From assembly GCF_003860345.1 (NCBI RefSeq), contig NZ_CP034179.1:3208001-3272000 (forward strand): a stretch of DNA of 64,000 bases, read 5' to 3'. The notes beneath the pieces were generated by a model. It saw only the letters and a program-made list of their open reading frames with translations. It did no database searches and was not told the origin of the DNA. Position 1 is the first letter of the stretch, and each line of letters starts with the position of its first letter. Source of the DNA: Caenibius tardaugens NBRC 16725 (GTDB lineage: Bacteria > Pseudomonadota > Alphaproteobacteria > Sphingomonadales > Sphingomonadaceae). Below, piece after piece: positions 60,153 to 64,000 of the stretch. The translations under genes were made by a program, and so were the position numbers.

Positions 60153-60946
60153 GCGAGGGACCCCGGCAGTACGGGCTGACGGGGTTGCCGCGCGGTTTGA
60201 CGCTGCGCGCGCTGGTTCCCAACGCGATCACGGTCGCGGCATTGTGTTCGGGCCTTACAGGTATCCGGTTCGGCATAGACGGTAACTGGACGATGGCAAT
60301 CATCGCGGTGATCCTGGCCGGGTTACTCGATGGGATCGACGGGCGGATTGCGCGTTTGTTGCGGGCCCAGTCACGATTTGGGGCGGAACTGGATTCGCTC
60401 GCGGATTCGCTGTCGTTCGGCGTGGCGCCTGCGCTTATCCTGTTTCTGTGGTCGTTGCAGGAATTGCCGCGATTTGGCTGGCTGGCGGCATTGGGTCTGG
60501 CGATCTGCTGTGTCTTGCGGTTGGCGCGTTTCAATGCGCAGATCGACATGCAGGAACAACCGCATAAATCTGCCGGGTTTCTCACCGGGGTTCCGGCACC
60601 GGTGGGGGCGGGGCTGGCCCTGTTGCCGCTTTATCTCTGGCTCGCCAGCGGACGGGATGAATTCCGCGAGCCGCTGGGTGTGGCGATTTGGGTGGCGGCC
60701 ATCGCGTTCCTGATGATTTCCAATATCGCCACGTTGAGCTGGGCTTCGCTCCGCCTGCGTCGCAGTGTCAGGCTGGAAATGCTGGCACTGGCCGGGCTGG
60801 TCTTTGCGGCATTGCTGACCGAGCCCTGGTGGACTTTGGCCGGGTTGTGCGCGGCCTATCTGGCGATCATGCCTTATGGCTTGATCAGCTACGCCCGCAT
60901 CAGGCGGCAGCGCGCTGCGCGTATTGCTGCGGAACCGGCCGACTGA
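60149..60946 (+). CDS. pssA: CDP-diacylglycerol-serine O-phosphatidyltransferase
   Basis: A 265-residue CDP-alcohol phosphatidyltransferase of the inner membrane that makes phosphatidylserine. The active-site motif is intact: [20 protein letters not shown] followed by LDSLAD, i.e. DG-x2-AR-x8-G-x3-D-x3-D. Six to eight membrane helices follow, and the C-terminus is basic. The ATG 60149 overlaps the psd stop. Its last 47 bases are overlapped by a convergent small gene. Confidence 0.94.
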   Translation: MSEGPRQYGLTGLPRGLTLRALVPNAITVAALCSGLTGIRFGIDGNWTMAIIAVILAGLLDGIDGRIARLLRAQSRFGAELDSLADSLSFGVAPALILFLWSLQELPRFGWLAALGLAICCVLRLARFNAQIDMQEQPHKSAGFLTGVPAPVGAGLALLPLYLWLASGRDEFREPLGVAIWVAAIAFLMISNIATLSWASLRLRRSVRLEMLALAGLVFAALLTEPWWTLAGLCAAYLAIMPYGLISYARIRRQRAARIAAEPAD

Positions 60947-61163
60947 CGCGCCGCGACGGTGTGGTCGGGCGCAGTTTCGGCTGGCGAACGACCTGTTCCA
61001 TCGATTTGACCGTCACCACGGCAGCTTGCGACGTTTCGCAGATGGCAAGCGCATGCCGCAGTTCGCCATAGGCCAGCCATGCCCGCCGCAGTGACGTGGC
61101 GTTGACAGTCAGCGCAACGAATGTGGCGATAGTAAACAGCGCGGTAACAGCGAATGCGATCAT
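60900..61163 (-). CDS. Small membrane protein with a LexA-type promoter
   Basis: An 87-residue protein with one N-terminal transmembrane helix (MIAFAVTALFTIATFVALTV) and a basic cytoplasmic-looking tail ([20 protein letters not shown]). I recognise no family. ATG 61163 is preceded by AAGGG. The gene overlaps the 3' end of pssA by 47 bases on the opposite strand. Upstream (61259-61293) is a strong -35 and a LexA-type box in the spacer, so it is probably damage-induced. Small SOS membrane proteins in Caulobacter (SidA, DidA) stop division; a similar role is a hypothesis. Confidence 0.65.
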   Translation of the reverse strand: MIAFAVTALFTIATFVALTVNATSLRRAWLAYGELRHALAICETSQAAVVTVKSMEQVVRQPKLRPTTPSRRVSRPVPQQYAQRAAA

Positions 61164-61258
61164 GGTCTTGCCCTTTCCCTGCCTGGCGGCGTGGCGACAT
61201 TCCTGACGACTTGTGGAAAACTTCCTGCGGGAGTAAAACCACGATGCCGTCCTTCGTT

Positions 61259-61293
61259 GGAACATTTGTTCCCTTTTTGTTCCTGCATGTCAA
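61259..61293 (-). promoter_or_regulatory. LexA-type SOS box within a minus-strand promoter
   Basis: On the minus strand TTGACA (61293-61288) is followed, within its 17-base spacer, by GAAC-AAAAAGG-GAAC (61282-61268), the alphaproteobacterial LexA consensus GAAC-N7-GAAC. A weak -10 (AACAAA) follows. The second half-site also forms the palindrome GGAACATTTGTTCC (61259-61272). The nearest start on this strand is the 87-residue gene, 96 bases away. On the plus strand rpsB starts 230 bases away. The remainder of 61164-61511 shows nothing else recognisable. Confidence 0.6.
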
Positions 61294-61511
61294 GCGCAAA
61301 AATGATTACGCCGGAATTGCGTGTGCGCTTGGGGGCTGGATTCTTCGGGGGAACGGCGCTAAGGCGCGCCCGCATTCGAGTGAATCGGGCCTGATTTTCA
61401 GGCTTTTCACGCGGGCGCAAATCCACATGGGAAGCGCACATACCGGTGCCGCAGCGGACGCATTCCGCACGGTTCCAGCTTCCCAGAGGTACAACCGGAA
61501 AGGAAATGACT

Positions 61512-62273
61512 ATGGCGGCTCCTACCGTCACGATGCAGCAATTGATTGAGGCCGGCGCACACTTCGGCCACCAGACCCACCGTTGGAACCCGCGCATGAA
61601 GCCGTATATCTTCGGCGCGCGCAACGGCGTTCACATCATCGATCTTTCGCAGACCGTTCCGCTTTTTGCGCGTGCGCTCGAGTTCGTTTCGGCCACAGTG
61701 CAGGCTGGCGGCAAGGTTCTGTTTGTCGGCACCAAGCGTCAGGCGCAGGAACCGATTGCACAGGCCGCGCGCGGCTGCGGTCAGCACTTCGTCAACCACC
61801 GCTGGCTGGGCGGCATGCTCACCAACTGGAAGACGATCTCGGGTTCGATCAAGCGTCTGAAGACGCTGGAAGAACGCCTTTCGGGTGACACCGCTGGTCT
61901 GACCAAGAAGGAAGTTCTTCAGATGACTCGCGAACGCGATAAGCTGGAGCTTTCGCTGGGCGGTATCCGCGACATGGGTGGCATTCCGGACGTGATGTTC
62001 GTGATTGACGCCAACAAGGAAGAACTGGCGATCAAGGAAGCGAACGTTCTGGGTATTCCGGTCGTTGCGATTCTCGACTCGAACGTCGATCCCTCGGGCA
62101 TTGCTTTCCCGGTTCCGGGTAACGACGATGCCAGCCGTGCGATCCGCCTTTACTGCGATGCGATTGCCCAGGCTGCCCAGAAGGGTGGTCATGCGGCAGT
62201 GGTCGATTCGGGTGCGGACATCGGCGAACTGGCCGAACCCCCGGTCGAAGCAGTCGCTTCCGCAGAAGCGTAA
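61512..62273 (+). CDS. rpsB: 30S ribosomal protein S2
   Basis: A 253-residue ribosomal protein with [56 protein letters not shown] and the C-terminal core [23 protein letters not shown] 61512 is chosen for GGAAAGGAA at 61496-61504; ATG 61506 is an unlikely alternative. rpsB-tsf-pyrH is the usual bacterial order. Codon use is strongly biased, as expected for high expression. Confidence 0.98.
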   Translation: MAAPTVTMQQLIEAGAHFGHQTHRWNPRMKPYIFGARNGVHIIDLSQTVPLFARALEFVSATVQAGGKVLFVGTKRQAQEPIAQAARGCGQHFVNHRWLGGMLTNWKTISGSIKRLKTLEERLSGDTAGLTKKEVLQMTRERDKLELSLGGIRDMGGIPDVMFVIDANKEELAIKEANVLGIPVVAILDSNVDPSGIAFPVPGNDDASRAIRLYCDAIAQAAQKGGHAAVVDSGADIGELAEPPVEAVASAEA

Positions 62274-62300
62274 TCGATCTGGCATAATTGCCGATTAATG

Positions 62301-62336
62301 CGCCGGGCCGCTGGGCGGCCTGGCGCCCGAATTTTT
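62301..62336 (+). terminator. Attenuator-like hairpin between rpsB and tsf
   Basis: CGCCGGGCCGC (62301-62311) pairs with GCGGCCTGGCG (62315-62325) around TGG, with CCCGAA and TTTTT downstream (62332-62336). It lies 16 bases before the tsf start. It could partially terminate so that less EF-Ts than S2 is made. Confidence 0.6.
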
Positions 62337-62351
62337 CCACGAGGTATTATC

Positions 62352-63278
62352 ATGGCTGCTTACACTGCCACTGACGTCAAGAACCTGCGCGAACGTACCG
62401 GCGCGGGCATGATGGACTGCAAGAAGGCTCTGGACGAAACCAACGGCGATCTGGAAGCTGCGGTTGACGCGCTGCGCGCCAAGGGTCTCGCTGCCGCTGC
62501 CAAGAAATCCAGCCGTACCGCGGCTGAAGGTCTGGTCGGCGTTGCGGTCGAAGGCACCAAGGGTGTTGCGGTTGAAGTGAACTCGGAAACCGACTTCGTT
62601 GCCAAGAACGACCAGTTCCAGGATTTCGTCCGCAAGACGACCGCCGTGGCGCTTGGTCTGGGCGCGGACGATGTGGAAGCGCTCAAGGGCGCGGCGTACC
62701 CCGATGGCGGCACGGTGGGCGACAAGCTGACCAACAATGTCGCAACCATCGGCGAAAACCAGCAGGTCCGCCGGATGAAGACCGTTTCGGTCAGCCAGGG
62801 CGTGATCGTTCCCTACATGCACAATGCCGCTGCCGACAATCTCGGCAAGATCGGCGTGCTCGTGGCACTGGAAAGCGAAGCCCCGGCAGCGGTTCTCGAA
62901 CCGCTGGGCAAGCAGCTGGCGATGCACATTGCCGCAGCCTTCCCGCAGGCGCTGGATGCGTCCGGCCTTGACGCCGACGTGATCGAGCGTGAGCGCGCGA
63001 TTGCCCGTGAAAAGGCGGCCGAAAGCGGCAAGCCCGAAAACGTGCAGGAAAAGATGGTCGAAGGCGCCGTGGCGAAGTTCGCCAAGGAAAACGCGCTGCT
63101 TAGCCAGCTTTTCGTGATGGACAACAAGACCCCGATCGCACAGGTCGTTGAGCAGGCTGGCAAGGAAGCCGGCGCGAAGATCGTGCTCAAGGATTATGTC
63201 CGCTTCCAGCTCGGTGAAGGCATCGAGAAGGAAGAAAGCGACTTCGCTGCAGAGGTTGCTGCCGCCGTCGCTGGCTGA
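62352..63278 (+). CDS. tsf: Elongation factor Ts
   Basis: A 308-residue guanine nucleotide exchange factor for EF-Tu. N-terminal [20 protein letters not shown], then [19 protein letters not shown] and [16 protein letters not shown], core [11 protein letters not shown] and C-terminal [20 protein letters not shown]. Length and domains are standard. ATG 62352 is preceded by CGAGG. Confidence 0.97.
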   Translation: MAAYTATDVKNLRERTGAGMMDCKKALDETNGDLEAAVDALRAKGLAAAAKKSSRTAAEGLVGVAVEGTKGVAVEVNSETDFVAKNDQFQDFVRKTTAVALGLGADDVEALKGAAYPDGGTVGDKLTNNVATIGENQQVRRMKTVSVSQGVIVPYMHNAAADNLGKIGVLVALESEAPAAVLEPLGKQLAMHIAAAFPQALDASGLDADVIERERAIAREKAAESGKPENVQEKMVEGAVAKFAKENALLSQLFVMDNKTPIAQVVEQAGKEAGAKIVLKDYVRFQLGEGIEKEESDFAAEVAAAVAG

Positions 63279-63300
63279 TTCCGGTACAGGGATACGGATC

Positions 63301-63333
63301 TCCCCGCGCGGCCCGGGTCGCGCGGGGATTTTT
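63301..63333 (+). terminator. Intrinsic terminator after tsf
   Basis: TCCCCGCGCG (63301-63310) and CGCGCGGGGA (63319-63328) form a perfect 10-pair stem with an 8-base loop, followed by TTTTT. It separates tsf from pyrH, which therefore likely has its own promoter. Confidence 0.85.
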
Positions 63334-63421
63334 GTGCCCGGTAACCGCGCCATACGCCCCTTGGCAGCGGCACCCTGCGTCCTATAAGGACGGCGCTCTA
63401 TTCGAATGAGATTCCTGACCC

Positions 63422-64000
63422 ATGACCAACCCATCCTACAAGCGCGTATTGCTCAAGCTCTCGGGCGAAGTGCTGATGGGCGACCAGCAGTTCGGCATTG
63501 ACCCGAAGTTTGTGGCGGAACTGGCGAAGGAAGTGAAAGCCGCGAAGGATAGCGGGCTGGAAGTGTGCCTGGTTATCGGCGGCGGTAATATTTTCCGCGG
63601 CATGGCCGGGGCAGCGCAGGGCATGGACCGTGCGCAGGCCGATTATATGGGCATGCTGGCGACCGTGATGAATGCGCTGGCGATGCAGAGCGCGCTGGAG
63701 CAACTGGGCGTCCACACCCGCGTGCAATCGGCCGTGCAAATGGATACTGTCTGCGAACCGGTGATCCGCCGGCGTGCTGAACGGCATCTGGAAAAAGGCC
63801 GGGTGGTGATATTCGCGGCTGGCGTTGGCAGCCCCTATTTTACCACGGACAGCGGGGCCGCGTTGCGTGCTGCCGAAATGAAATGCGACGCCTTGCTCAA
63901 GGGGACGAGCGTTGACGGAATCTATGATTCCGATCCGAAGAAAAACCCCGCTGCAAAGCGTTATCAATCAGTCAGTTATGACAAGGTCTTGGCTGACAAT
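63422..64000 (+). CDS. pyrH: Uridylate kinase, 5' part
   Basis: The first 193 codons of UMP kinase, cut by the window end. ATG 63422 gives [20 protein letters not shown]. The phosphate-binding loop is [11 protein letters not shown], followed by [20 protein letters not shown] and the nucleotide region [20 protein letters not shown]. PyrH makes UDP for pyrimidine nucleotide synthesis. It is the third gene of rpsB-tsf-pyrH. Confidence 0.96.
   Translation, partial: MTNPSYKRVLLKLSGEVLMGDQQFGIDPKFVAELAKEVKAAKDSGLEVCLVIGGGNIFRGMAGAAQGMDRAQADYMGMLATVMNALAMQSALEQLGVHTRVQSAVQMDTVCEPVIRRRAERHLEKGRVVIFAAGVGSPYFTTDSGAALRAAEMKCDALLKGTSVDGIYDSDPKKNPAAKRYQSVSYDKVLADN

Noticed and set aside
61268-61282. LexA-type box acting on rpsB
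   Set aside because: rpsB starts 230 bases away on the other strand, the box is oriented within a minus-strand promoter, and ribosomal protein S2 is not a known SOS gene.

Overview
The window is about 62-65% GC, densely packed, and reads as the chromosome of an alphaproteobacterium, most likely a sphingomonad (Novosphingobium/Sphingobium-like). Pointers are the SRP RNA-dnaX-ybaB order, an NDUFS4-like complex I subunit gene, a DUF6456 protein, a gene-transfer-agent type 3-TM holin, a PEP-CTERM protein, yajC-secD-secF, and a short phosphatidylserine decarboxylase overlapping pssA. Most of the window is housekeeping DNA.

Layout. 1-7.4 kb: 3' end of bamB, an isoprenylcysteine-methyltransferase-like membrane protein, gshA overlapping a small monooxygenase-fold gene, an unrecognised lower-GC gene (4208-5023), rsmE, ubiA and a DUF454 gene. 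7.5-15.4 kb: htpX, two tRNAs, a polysaccharide deacetylase-like gene, a cytoplasmic histidine kinase with a degenerate ATPase domain, an Lrp regulator, accC-accB-aroQ, the GTA-type holin and tRNA-Pro(GGG). 15.7-31.3 kb: yajC-secD-secF, a glycosyltransferase coupled to an XRE/S24-like regulator, DUF6456, a uracil-DNA glycosylase family gene, an ABC-F ATPase, a SIMPL protein, a PepSY/response regulator/histidine kinase set, chorismate mutase, a polyprenyl diphosphate synthase, hrpB and the complex I subunit. 31.4-40.3 kb: SRP RNA, dnaX, ybaB, a PEP-CTERM adhesin-like protein, lon, HU, a lipoprotein, rlmB and tRNA-Tyr.

40.7-48.7 kb is the clearest accessory region: an extended SDR, two VOC proteins, a TonB-dependent receptor, an NTF2-like protein, an EthD-domain protein, a TetR regulator, a classical SDR and an alpha/beta hydrolase. 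It opens with an AT-rich promoter and looks like an uptake-plus-catabolism island for an unidentified small molecule. No oxygenase or CoA ligase is present.

48.9-57.2 kb (minus strand) is a complete high-affinity potassium system, kdpFABCDE. Ahead of kdpF lie a 106-aa membrane protein and a 27-aa membrane peptide whose start and stop codons overlap. A KdpE-like direct repeat sits upstream. 57.3-64 kb: an SDR, an ACAD10-like phosphotransferase, psd-pssA, an 87-aa membrane protein transcribed against pssA from a promoter with a LexA-type box inside its spacer, then rpsB, tsf and the 5' part of pyrH.

The observations most worth following are the apparent SOS-controlled small membrane protein (60900-61163), the extra small membrane proteins of the kdp operon, and the uncharacterised catabolic island.
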